Positions 1-5,097 of a DNA stretch of 5,097 nt are shown one piece after another. The notes beneath the pieces are model-generated. The model had not been told where the DNA came from, did no database searches, and saw only the letters and a program-made list of their open reading frames with translations. Numbering within the stretch: position 1 is the stretch's first letter; each line of letters opens with the position of its first letter. The stretch is taken from NCBI GenBank assembly GCA_013389125.1, contig JACADX010000240.1, forward strand, positions 1 to 5,097, written 5' to 3'. The DNA is from Parvularculaceae bacterium. GTDB taxonomy: Bacteria > Pseudomonadota > Alphaproteobacteria > Caulobacterales > Parvularculaceae. The position numbers and the translations under genes were made by a program.

Positions 1-497
1 ACTTCGATCCGCTCGATGATGCTCGAGGGGATGGTGTTAAGGTCGGTCGCGCCCGGAACGCCCGACGCCGACGCGCCGTTCACCCATCTGAGGCCGTCGA
101 CGAGGACGAGCGTCCGCCGCGATCCCAAATAGCGAAGGTCGATCTCCGCCGAGCCGGCGCCGACGCCGCCGCCGTCCGGCGGGTTGCCGAAATTCCCCGA
201 CGAGTTGACCTTGGCGTTAAGGCCGCCGCCCGAGGACGGAATGCGCTGCAAGAAGTCGCCGACGGAATTAAGGCCTGACCGATCAAGCTGGTCTTCGTCG
301 AGATTGAGAACCGGCCTGCCGGCAGCGAGCGGGTCTTGCCGGATGCGCGATCCGGTGACGATGATTTCATCTTCCGACGCCTCGTCCTGCGCCTGGGCGA
401 CCGTCGTGATGGTCGCCAATGACGTCAGCGAAAGCCCGGCGAGCAATCCCCGCCGGACGGCGCGCAGCCGCGCAGCGGCTGATCTTTGTGTTTGCAT
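1..497 (-). CDS. TonB-dependent outer-membrane receptor, N-terminal part (runs off the left edge)
   Basis: The reading frame opens at an ATG (497-495) and stays open to base 1, giving 165 complete codons with no stop. A GGGAG ribosome binding site (504-508) lies 6 bases upstream, which fixes the start. Residues 1-36 form a signal peptide: a basic stretch with several Arg, a hydrophobic core around LLAGLSLTSLA, and a likely cleavage site after AQA. A TonB-box-like segment follows at residues 43-52 (DEIIVTGSRI). The plug domain starts near residue 66, with SVGDFLQRIPS at 78-88, LRYLGSRRTLVLVDGLR at 121-137 and TIPSSIIERIE at 155-165. These are classic plug signatures. Family members take up substrates across the outer membrane using TonB energy. 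The barrel that sets specificity is missing, so no substrate can be named. The gene lies 162 bases downstream of the zapE-like gene on the same strand, so it probably has its own promoter. Confidence 0.93.
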   Translation of the reverse strand, partial: MQTQRSAAARLRAVRRGLLAGLSLTSLATITTVAQAQDEASEDEIIVTGSRIRQDPLAAGRPVLNLDEDQLDRSGLNSVGDFLQRIPSSGGGLNAKVNSSGNFGNPPDGGGVGAGSAEIDLRYLGSRRTLVLVDGLRWVNGASASGVPGATDLNTIPSSIIERIE

Positions 498-659
498 TTG
501 CTTCTCCCTGAGTTTTTCCGCCCGCCGTCCAAAGCGCCAACCCCGACGCCCCCACTAGCGTGCGTATTCCAGGCGCAATGGTTTCACTCTTCGCGACGCG
601 CGGCAATCGCCGGCGCCGCGGAATGTGGAAAAGTGAAGGACCGTTGCTGCGGCGCAATA
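498..659. other. Intergenic spacer between the zapE-like gene and the TonB receptor gene
   Basis: This 162-base spacer should hold the 3' end signals of the zapE-like transcript and the promoter of the receptor gene, both on the minus strand. The only clear element is the receptor's ribosome binding site at 504-508. A 6-bp inverted repeat (CGCGGC at 599-604 with GCCGCG at 615-620) could form a weak hairpin, but no T run follows it on the minus strand, so I do not call a terminator. I see no convincing -35/-10 pair and no coding potential. Confidence 0.5.
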
Positions 660-1790
660 TCAGTCCGGCGCGCCGTGTTCGGCGCCGAGATAGCGGCGGC
701 TCTGCATTTCGACGAGGCGGCTCGCCGTCCGTTCGAACTCGAAGGCGCCATCGCCTTCCGCGTAGAGCCGGTCCGGCGCCGCCGCGGCCGAGCAGACGAG
801 CTTGACGCGGCGCTCGTAAAGGGCGTCGATCAGCGCCTGGAACCGCCGCGCCTCATTGCGCTTTTCAGGGCCCATCTGCGGAATGCGGTCAATGAAAACG
901 GCGCTGTAGCGGCGGGCGAGCGCGAGATAGTCGGAAGCCCCAAGCGGGGCCTCGAAAAGCTCTGAGAACGTAAAGCGCGCAAGGCCGCGCGCCGTCCGCC
1001 GCGCGACGAGTTCGCGGCCCTTGACGCTGAGCGTTTCAGGATGCTCGCGGGCGCCGGCGATCATCAAGGTCCAGGCGCGGTCGATCGCGGCGTCCGCAGC
1101 CTCGCCGAGCGGAGAATGATAGACCGGCGCTGCGCCGAGCCGGTCGAGGCGGTAGTCGCGCGCCGCGTCAAGATGGACGACTTCAAGCCTCGCCTTCAGC
1201 ATCGCAATGAAAGGCAGGAAGAGCTGGCGGTTAAGACCGTCCTTATAAAGATCGTCCGGATGGCGATTCGACGTCGCGACGACGACGACGCCCTCGGCGA
1301 ACAGCGCTTCGAAGAGCCGCCCGAGAAGCATCGCATCCGCGATGTCGGTCACCTGGAACTCGTCGAAACACAGGAGCGCCGCCTCCCCGGCGATGTCGGC
1401 CGCGACGGGCGGCATCGGATCGTCGAGCGAGACTTTGCTCGCCATCTTGTGACGGCGCTTCGTCTTTTCGTCGGCGGCGCGCCAGGCGGCGATCCGCTCA
1501 TGCGTTTCCGCCATGAACTCGTGAAAATGCGCGCGGCGCTTCCGGAGGAGGTCGGTGTTGTTGAAGAAGATGTCCATCAAAAGCGACTTGCCGCGCCCGA
1601 CGCCGCCCCACAGATAAAGGCCTTTCGCCGGCGCCGGTTTCGGCGCGAACAGCGAAAGTCCGTTCCGCTTTCGCCGCGTCAGCGTTTCGGAAAGCGCCCC
1701 GAGGCGCGCGGCTGCTTCTTCTTGCGCGGCGTCGGCGCTAAGCGCGCCGGCGTCGACGAGCGCGCGGTATCTCGGAAGCGGGCCGATCAT
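660..1790 (-). CDS. zapE: AFG1/ZapE-family P-loop ATPase (cell division protein ZapE-like)
   Basis: A 376-residue protein, almost the length of E. coli ZapE (375). From the ATG it begins MIGPLPRYRALVDAGALS, matching the family's usual opening. Walker A is GGVGRGKS at residues 62-69 and Walker B is LLCFDEF at 139-145, followed by VTDIADAMLLG. A sensor-like ATSNRHPDDLYKDGLNRQ stretch lies at about 172-189 and leads into LFLPFI. The C-terminal part has the family motifs EARRFQALIDALYERRVKLV (about 313-332) and FEFERTASRLVEMQS (about 350-364). ZapE is an ATPase that affects the FtsZ ring in E. coli under stress, and mitochondrial AFG1/LACE1 supports protein quality control. The role here is inferred from family. 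Start choice: the ATG at 1790 has no Shine-Dalgarno. An in-frame TTG at 1844 has GGGAG (1851-1855) 6 bases upstream and would add 18 residues, but that extension (MRRCPPNDGPTRLFYRPR) does not resemble the family. It is the last gene of the minus-strand cluster. Confidence 0.92.
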   Translation of the reverse strand: MIGPLPRYRALVDAGALSADAAQEEAAARLGALSETLTRRKRNGLSLFAPKPAPAKGLYLWGGVGRGKSLLMDIFFNNTDLLRKRRAHFHEFMAETHERIAAWRAADEKTKRRHKMASKVSLDDPMPPVAADIAGEAALLCFDEFQVTDIADAMLLGRLFEALFAEGVVVVATSNRHPDDLYKDGLNRQLFLPFIAMLKARLEVVHLDAARDYRLDRLGAAPVYHSPLGEAADAAIDRAWTLMIAGAREHPETLSVKGRELVARRTARGLARFTFSELFEAPLGASDYLALARRYSAVFIDRIPQMGPEKRNEARRFQALIDALYERRVKLVCSAAAAPDRLYAEGDGAFEFERTASRLVEMQSRRYLGAEHGAPD

Positions 1791-1847
1791 GCGGGGTCTA
1801 TAAAAGAGGCGGGTCGGGCCGTCATTAGGCGGACAACGGCGCAAGAT

Positions 1848-2543
1848 TCACTCCCGGCGCAAAATCCGCTCGGTGAGGAAATTCCCCCACCAGCTTCCCA
1901 TGAAGTCGCGCTTAATCGCCGCGGGGTCGTAGGCGTCCGACTGCACGAATGCGAGGAACGCCTCGACGTCTACGAGGGAAATACCCTTCGCGCGCGCATG
2001 CGCAAGGTAGCGCTCGAAGGCGGCGTCGATGACGCCGGTCTTGCCGTGCTTCACATGACCGTAGCGGAGCGAGAGCTGCTTCAGCGCCTCGTCAAGCGGA
2101 CGCTTTTCCTTGAAGAAAAGATACAGCGCCGCGATGACCCCGACGCGGTCTGCGCCCGACTTGCAGTGAAAAAGCGCCGGGCGCTCGATGCGATCGAAGA
2201 GCGCGCGGGCGCCGAGGATTATTTCCTTCGACGGCGCCTCGCGCGAAAAGACGCGGAAATTCTCAAGACGAAGGCCGTGCCGCGCGCAGGCCTCCTCTTC
2301 AAGGAAGAGCGCGGCGCAGGGATTGGCTCCTCGAAGATTGACGACGGTTTTGAGCCCGCGCTTCGCCCAGCGCCCGAGCGCCTCGGGGCTCGGCTGGAAG
2401 CTCCTGAAGACGCCCGGCGCAATCTCGTGCGTGTTGTCGTAGCAGGCGCGGACGAAGCCATGGTCCGCGAAAAGGAACTCGCGCATGGCGCGCCGCCGCC
2501 CTTCGGGCGTCTTGAACTCTTCGCGCGTCAGCGGCGGCGGCAA
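1848..2543 (-). CDS. Dual-specificity/tyrosine-type protein phosphatase family protein
   Basis: A 231-residue soluble protein with no signal peptide. The phosphatase P-loop HCKSGADR (126-133) is a CX5R signature: Cys127 is the expected nucleophile and Arg133 the phosphate-binding arginine, followed by VGVIAALYLFF. Upstream, IAPGVFRSFQPSPEAL (41-56) and GLKTVVNLRG (63-72) are typical of the bacterial DSP-like group related to Siw14/Oca proteins and PTP-NADK domains. Members remove phosphate from phosphoprotein, and in Siw14 from inositol pyrophosphates; the substrate here is unknown. I see no obvious general-acid Asp in the loop before the P-loop (FRVFSREAPSKEI, 96-108). The C-terminus (SWWGNFLTERILRRE) appears intact. 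The start is a TTG directly after the DUF4170 stop TGA, with a modest GGGAA site (2551-2555) 7 bases upstream. An internal ATG at 2486 is the alternative, but it would remove part of the N-terminal helix region usual in this family. Translation is probably coupled to DUF4170. Confidence 0.87.
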   Translation of the reverse strand: MPPPLTREEFKTPEGRRRAMREFLFADHGFVRACYDNTHEIAPGVFRSFQPSPEALGRWAKRGLKTVVNLRGANPCAALFLEEEACARHGLRLENFRVFSREAPSKEIILGARALFDRIERPALFHCKSGADRVGVIAALYLFFKEKRPLDEALKQLSLRYGHVKHGKTGVIDAAFERYLAHARAKGISLVDVEAFLAFVQSDAYDPAAIKRDFMGSWWGNFLTERILRRE

Positions 2544-2777
2544 TCAGAACTTCCCGTCATTGTCCGGATCGAGAAGGCGGTGCAGGTGCACGATGAAATA
2601 GCGCATATGGGCGTTGTCGACGGTCGCCTGAGCCTTCGCGCGCCAGGCTTTTTCGGCGGCGGCGTAGTTCGGAAAGACGCCGACGAAGTCGATGGCGGAA
2701 AGGTCCCGGAACCTCACCTCTTCGAGGTTCTCAAGCTCGCCGCCGAAAACGAGATGCAGCAATTGTCTTTCAGGCAC
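2544..2777 (-). CDS. DUF4170 family protein
   Basis: A 77-residue protein that reads as a complete DUF4170 domain: QLLHLVFGGELENLEEV (5-21), VGVFPNYAAAEKAWRAKAQA (32-51), then TVDNAHMRYFIVHLHRLLDP (52-71). The family is small, soluble, of unknown function and typical of Alphaproteobacteria. The start is a GTG at 2777 with a strong AGAAGGA site (2784-2790) 6 bases upstream. The frame stays open further upstream to 3203, but that part lies antiphase inside the pmbA gene and does not look like protein, so it is not part of this gene. No signal peptide or membrane segment is visible. It follows pmbA by 26 bases and its TGA stop directly abuts the phosphatase start. From memory, DUF4170 often sits near pmbA and a CysQ/inositol-monophosphatase gene in Rhizobiales; here no such gene lies between them. 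Function is unknown. Confidence 0.9.
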   Translation of the reverse strand: MPERQLLHLVFGGELENLEEVRFRDLSAIDFVGVFPNYAAAEKAWRAKAQATVDNAHMRYFIVHLHRLLDPDNDGKF

Positions 2778-2803
2778 GGTTTGTCCTTCTTGGGATCGAG
2801 GGC

Positions 2804-4147
2804 TCAGTCGCCGGCGATCGTCATCGCGCCGACATAAAGGGTCGGAGCGTTGGTCGCGCCGCGAAACTCCAGGTCGTCGGCGGCGACCAGCGCCTCGTAC
2901 ATGTCGAGAAGATTTCCGGCGATCGTGATCTCGCTCACAGGATAGGCGCGCGCGCCGTTCTCGAACCGGAAGCCCGAGCAGCCGACGGAATAATCGCCGG
3001 TGTTGGAATTGACCTGCGGGCCGAACATGTCGGTGACGAGGAGCCCGGCGCCGGCGTCCTTCATCAGCGCGGCGGGCGTTTTCGTTCCCGGCTTGAGATA
3101 AAGGTTGGTCGATCCCGATCCCGGCCCGCCGGAAGCGCCCCGTGTCGCGCGCCCGTTCGTTTCGAGTCTCAGCTGGCGCGCCTGCGCGCTGTTCAAGAAC
3201 CATGCGGTGAGGACGCCGTCGTCGATCAGATTCATCGCCTTCGCCGCGACGCCCTCGCCGTCGAAGGGACGCGAGCCGTGGCCGCGCCTGATGAAGGGAT
3301 CGTCGACGACGGTCATGCCGGCGGGAAAAATGCGCGCGCCGAGCTTCGACTTCAGGAACGAGACGCCGCGCGCGATGGCGCCGCCGTTCGCGGCGCTCGC
3401 AAGATGGCCGAGGAGCGAGTTCGAGAGCCGGTTGTCGAAAATGACAAGCGCCGTTCCGCTTTTCATCCGCTTCGGCGACAGGCGTTCAACGGTCCGCTCG
3501 CCGGCGCGCGTTCCGATCGCTTCCGGCGCGCGCATGTCCGCGTAATGCGTCTTTGAATCATAGTCATGGTCGGTCTCCATGCCGTTCGCGTCTTCGGCGA
3601 TGACGCTGACCGACACGGAATGATGCGAGCCGCCGGATTCGCCGAAAAAGCCGTGGCTTGTCGCGAACCATTTGCGCCCCTCGCCATACCCGGCGGACGC
3701 GCCCGACGAATTGACAATCCCCTTGACGGCGAGCGCGGCCGCCTCGCACGCGCGCGCGCGCTCTTGCAGCGCGTCCGTGCCGGGCTCGGCGAAATCGCCA
3801 AGGTCAAGATCTGGGAAAGGCGGCTTTGCAAGGCGATCTTGCGGCGCAAGGCCGACAAAGGGGTCTTCGGGCGCCGCTTTCGCCATCGCCGCGCAGCGCT
3901 CGATGAGCGCGTCGAGCGAGGCGCGCGAAACGTCCGTCGTCGAAACGCTCGCCTGGCGCTTGCCGTAAAGGAGCCTGACGCCGAGATCGAGACCTTCCGA
4001 TCGCTCGACATCCTCAAGCTTTCCCATGCGCCAGGAAACGCTGGAACTGACCGCGTGATAAAGGACGGCGTCGGCGGCGTCGACGCCGGCGCGTCTTGCG
4101 CCCTCGAGCGCGGCGCTGAGGATCGCTTCTGCATCGTTCCCGTTCAT
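2804..4147 (-). CDS. pmbA: TldD/PmbA family protein, PmbA (TldE) subunit
   Basis: A 447-residue protein, close to E. coli PmbA/TldE (450). Residues 10-80 form the N-terminal PmbA domain (ALEGARRAGVDAADAVLYHA, then LGVRLLYGKRQASVST). The middle holds NSSGASAGYGEG and ETDHDYDSKTHYADM. The C-terminal domain has NSNTGDYSVGCSGF at about 380-393 and PVSEITIAGNLLDMY near 403-417, and the protein ends with the family's YVGAMTIAGD. No HExxxH zinc motif is present, as expected for the TldE subunit, which pairs with the catalytic TldD. In E. coli the TldD/TldE complex processes microcin B17 and degrades CcdA. No tldD is in this window. The ATG at 4147 gives the family-typical N-terminus but has no good Shine-Dalgarno. 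The frame extends to a TTG at 4279, but those 44 residues cover the divergent intergenic region and look non-coding. A perfect AAGGAGG (4197-4203) lies too far upstream to serve the ATG directly. This is the first gene of the minus-strand cluster. Confidence 0.94.
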   Translation of the reverse strand: MNGNDAEAILSAALEGARRAGVDAADAVLYHAVSSSVSWRMGKLEDVERSEGLDLGVRLLYGKRQASVSTTDVSRASLDALIERCAAMAKAAPEDPFVGLAPQDRLAKPPFPDLDLGDFAEPGTDALQERARACEAAALAVKGIVNSSGASAGYGEGRKWFATSHGFFGESGGSHHSVSVSVIAEDANGMETDHDYDSKTHYADMRAPEAIGTRAGERTVERLSPKRMKSGTALVIFDNRLSNSLLGHLASAANGGAIARGVSFLKSKLGARIFPAGMTVVDDPFIRRGHGSRPFDGEGVAAKAMNLIDDGVLTAWFLNSAQARQLRLETNGRATRGASGGPGSGSTNLYLKPGTKTPAALMKDAGAGLLVTDMFGPQVNSNTGDYSVGCSGFRFENGARAYPVSEITIAGNLLDMYEALVAADDLEFRGATNAPTLYVGAMTIAGD

Positions 4148-4226
4148 GCCGCGGAGATAGAGCCTCGCGCGTGGCCGCGCAACAAGGGCGAGCGCGCCTC
4201 CTTGCTTCCAAGAGCGGCCGGCGAAC

Positions 4227-4240
4227 GTGACGGCCGTCAC
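4227..4240. promoter_or_regulatory. Perfect 14-bp palindrome, candidate CRP/FNR-type operator
   Basis: GTGACGGCCGTCAC is a perfect inverted repeat. It fits the GTGA-N6-TCAC core of CRP/FNR-family sites, although the outer bases are C on both sides and not T...A. It lies 60 bases upstream of the plus-strand start and 80 bases upstream of the pmbA ATG, where a regulator could act on both genes. GC-rich DNA yields palindromes by chance, so binding is inferred, not shown. Confidence 0.4.
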
Positions 4241-4285
4241 CGATTTCGGCGCGGCATGCGCGGAGATTTGGCGGCGCAACCGATC

Positions 4286-4292
4286 GGGGGAG
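4286..4292 (+). promoter_or_regulatory. Ribosome binding site of the outer-membrane protein gene
   Basis: GGGGGAG with its GGAG core ending 7 bases before the ATG at 4300. It decides the start of the plus-strand gene, and the signal peptide follows directly from that ATG. Confidence 0.75.
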
Positions 4293-4299
4293 CCGCATC

Positions 4300-5067
4300 A
4301 TGAATACGTTCGCTCATCTGATGACGATCGCGGTGGCCGCCGCCGTTTCAGCGGCTCCCGCGCCCGCCGCCGCGGGCGGCGACGAAGCCTATGACGTGTC
4401 GATCAGTCGGGCGGATGCGAAGAAGCTTGTCGAGGCGATTGCCGCCGCGCCCTCGGTCGGAGAAACGGCGGCCGACGAAGCGGCGAAAGACGACGGGCCG
4501 ATCAGTTTGACCGTGAACAAGAAGGAGGACGGTCCGCCGCCCGGAACCCAGAATTTCGCAGGGCTCAATTTCGGCGTCGGGATTTCCTCCACATTCGATC
4601 TCGGGCGCAATGATCGCGTCACCGAGGCGGAGGTCGTCGCCGGTCTTGTCCGCGTCACCGATCAGGATAACGTCCGCGCGAGGATTATGCTTGAATCCCA
4701 CTACTTCTTCGTTCCGCGGCCGGATTGCAGCGATCGTAACACCAGGCACCAGAAGGTGAAACTTGCGGGCCTCGCCGCAAACAGCTGCTCGCAAACGGAA
4801 TGGGGGGTCGGTCCGTTTGTCGCGCTGCAGCCGGGCACGAATGAAATCATCGAGGCGATCGGCATGGGCGTGATGGTCGGCTTCAAGCGATCGCGCGACT
4901 CGTCCAACAGCTTCAATATCGGCGTCGGAATCGTCTACGACCCGAACACGCGAACGCTCGGCCCAGACATCATCGACGGCCAGCCCCTGCCGGCCGGCGA
5001 AACCGAGATCCGCTATCTGGAACAAGATCAGGTCGGACTTCTCGTCCTTTCATCGTTTTCTTTCTAG
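4300..5067 (+). CDS. Uncharacterised exported protein, probable outer-membrane beta-barrel
   Basis: A 255-residue protein I cannot assign to a named family. Residues 1-25 look like a signal peptide: a hydrophobic run LMTIAVAAAVSAAP, then alanine-rich APAAA before GGDEA. Residues 30-84 are a polar segment with a possible helix (SRADAKKLVEAIAAA, 36-50) and a Gly/Pro-rich linker. From residue 86 the sequence becomes short alternating strands: NFGVGISSTFDLG (90-102), ARIMLESHYFF (127-137), WGVGPFVALQPG (168-179), IEAIGMGVMVGF (184-195), FNIGVGIVYDP (205-215). It ends VGLLVLSSFSF, with a terminal Phe and alternating hydrophobic residues as in BAM-inserted barrels. Cys143 and Cys163 could form a disulfide between strands. 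The start is supported by a good ribosome binding site. It is transcribed divergently from pmbA, so shared control is possible. I recall similar hypothetical proteins in other proteobacteria, but know no function. Real gene: high confidence; barrel: moderate. Confidence 0.85.
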   Translation: MNTFAHLMTIAVAAAVSAAPAPAAAGGDEAYDVSISRADAKKLVEAIAAAPSVGETAADEAAKDDGPISLTVNKKEDGPPPGTQNFAGLNFGVGISSTFDLGRNDRVTEAEVVAGLVRVTDQDNVRARIMLESHYFFVPRPDCSDRNTRHQKVKLAGLAANSCSQTEWGVGPFVALQPGTNEIIEAIGMGVMVGFKRSRDSSNSFNIGVGIVYDPNTRTLGPDIIDGQPLPAGETEIRYLEQDQVGLLVLSSFSF

Positions 5068-5097
5068 CGAAGCCATATTGCAAGTCGCGGGGGGGGG
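5068..5097. other. Short 3' flank ending in a run of nine G
   Basis: Only 30 bases follow the TAG stop. Positions 5089-5097 are all G. No hairpin or terminator is visible in this short piece. A homopolymer G at the extreme end is typical of contig edges from two-colour sequencing chemistry, so these bases may not be genomic. Confidence 0.5.

Larger units (their letters stand above)
4148..4299. promoter_or_regulatory. Divergent intergenic region between pmbA and the outer-membrane protein gene
   Basis: Two genes point away from each other here, so both promoters should lie in or near these 152 bases. Visible elements are the 14-bp palindrome at 4227-4240, an AAGGAGG on the minus strand at 4197-4203, and the GGGGGAG ribosome binding site at 4286-4292 for the plus-strand gene. 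I could not find a convincing sigma-70 -35/-10 pair for either direction. Confidence 0.6.

Noticed and set aside
420..427. TGACGTCA palindrome
   Set aside because: It is 8 bp and lies within the signal-peptide codons of the receptor gene, where it is explained by coding sequence.
599..620. Inverted repeat CGCGGC / GCCGCG as a terminator for the zapE-like gene
   Set aside because: The stem is only 6 bp with a 10-base loop and no T run follows on the minus strand; such repeats are common by chance in GC-rich DNA.
1276..1292. Repeated GAC triplets (microsatellite-like)
   Set aside because: On the coding strand these are GTC codons for the hydrophobic VVVV beta-strand of the ZapE-like ATPase, so protein constraint explains them.
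1041..2837. A 598-codon open frame on the plus strand, antisense to zapE, the phosphatase and DUF4170
   Set aside because: It crosses three well-recognised minus-strand genes and their junctions. Its translation is rich in Arg, Glu and Ala with no domain, as expected of a shadow frame in GC-rich DNA.
2778..3203. Upstream extension of the DUF4170 frame inside pmbA
   Set aside because: The extra 142 codons are Arg-rich, overlap pmbA in another frame and match no domain. The GTG at 2777 has a strong ribosome binding site and gives exactly the DUF4170 domain.
3566..4303. A 245-codon plus-strand open frame leading up to the outer-membrane protein gene
   Set aside because: It is antisense to pmbA and the divergent intergenic region, and has no recognisable domain or credible start.
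4348..5025. A 225-codon minus-strand open frame opposite the outer-membrane protein gene
   Set aside because: The plus-strand frame has a ribosome binding site, signal peptide and barrel-like strands; the opposite frame shows none of these.

Overview
The window is GC-rich, densely coding DNA that looks alphaproteobacterial. The main grounds are a DUF4170 protein, a family known almost only from Alphaproteobacteria, placed next to pmbA/tldE. Other support comes from a ZapE/AFG1-type ATPase and a TonB-dependent receptor with a DEIIVTGSRI-type TonB box, a style common in Caulobacterales, Sphingomonadales, Parvularculales and relatives. The genus cannot be fixed from this sequence. The odd length and the terminal run of nine G suggest a short draft or metagenomic contig shown to its edge.

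Layout, left to right. Positions 1-497 (minus strand) hold the first 165 codons of a TonB-dependent outer-membrane receptor that runs off the left edge. Positions 498-659 are a 162-base spacer. From 4147 down to 660 lies a compact minus-strand cluster transcribed in the order pmbA/tldE (4147-2804), DUF4170 (2777-2544), a CX5R dual-specificity/tyrosine-type phosphatase (2543-1848) and a zapE-like ATPase (1790-660). The gaps are 26, 0 and 57 bases, or only 3 bases for the last if zapE starts at an upstream TTG, so this is very probably one operon. Positions 4148-4299 are a divergent intergenic region with a perfect 14-bp palindrome of CRP/FNR-like form. Positions 4300-5067 (plus strand) encode a secreted, probably outer-membrane beta-barrel protein of unknown function.

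How the genes may work together: PmbA/TldE is one half of the TldD/TldE peptidase, and its TldD partner is not in this window. ZapE is a P-loop ATPase tied in Escherichia coli to division under stress, and its mitochondrial homologue AFG1/LACE1 is tied to protein quality control. The phosphatase has an intact catalytic loop but an unknown substrate. A shared housekeeping or stress role is an inference from the gene arrangement only.

I found no CRISPR array, mobile element, tRNA or rRNA, and no convincing rho-independent terminator. I see no clear evidence of a new defence or other exotic system. The most useful follow-ups are the palindrome, the unknown barrel protein, the tightly coupled DUF4170-phosphatase pair and several start-codon questions.
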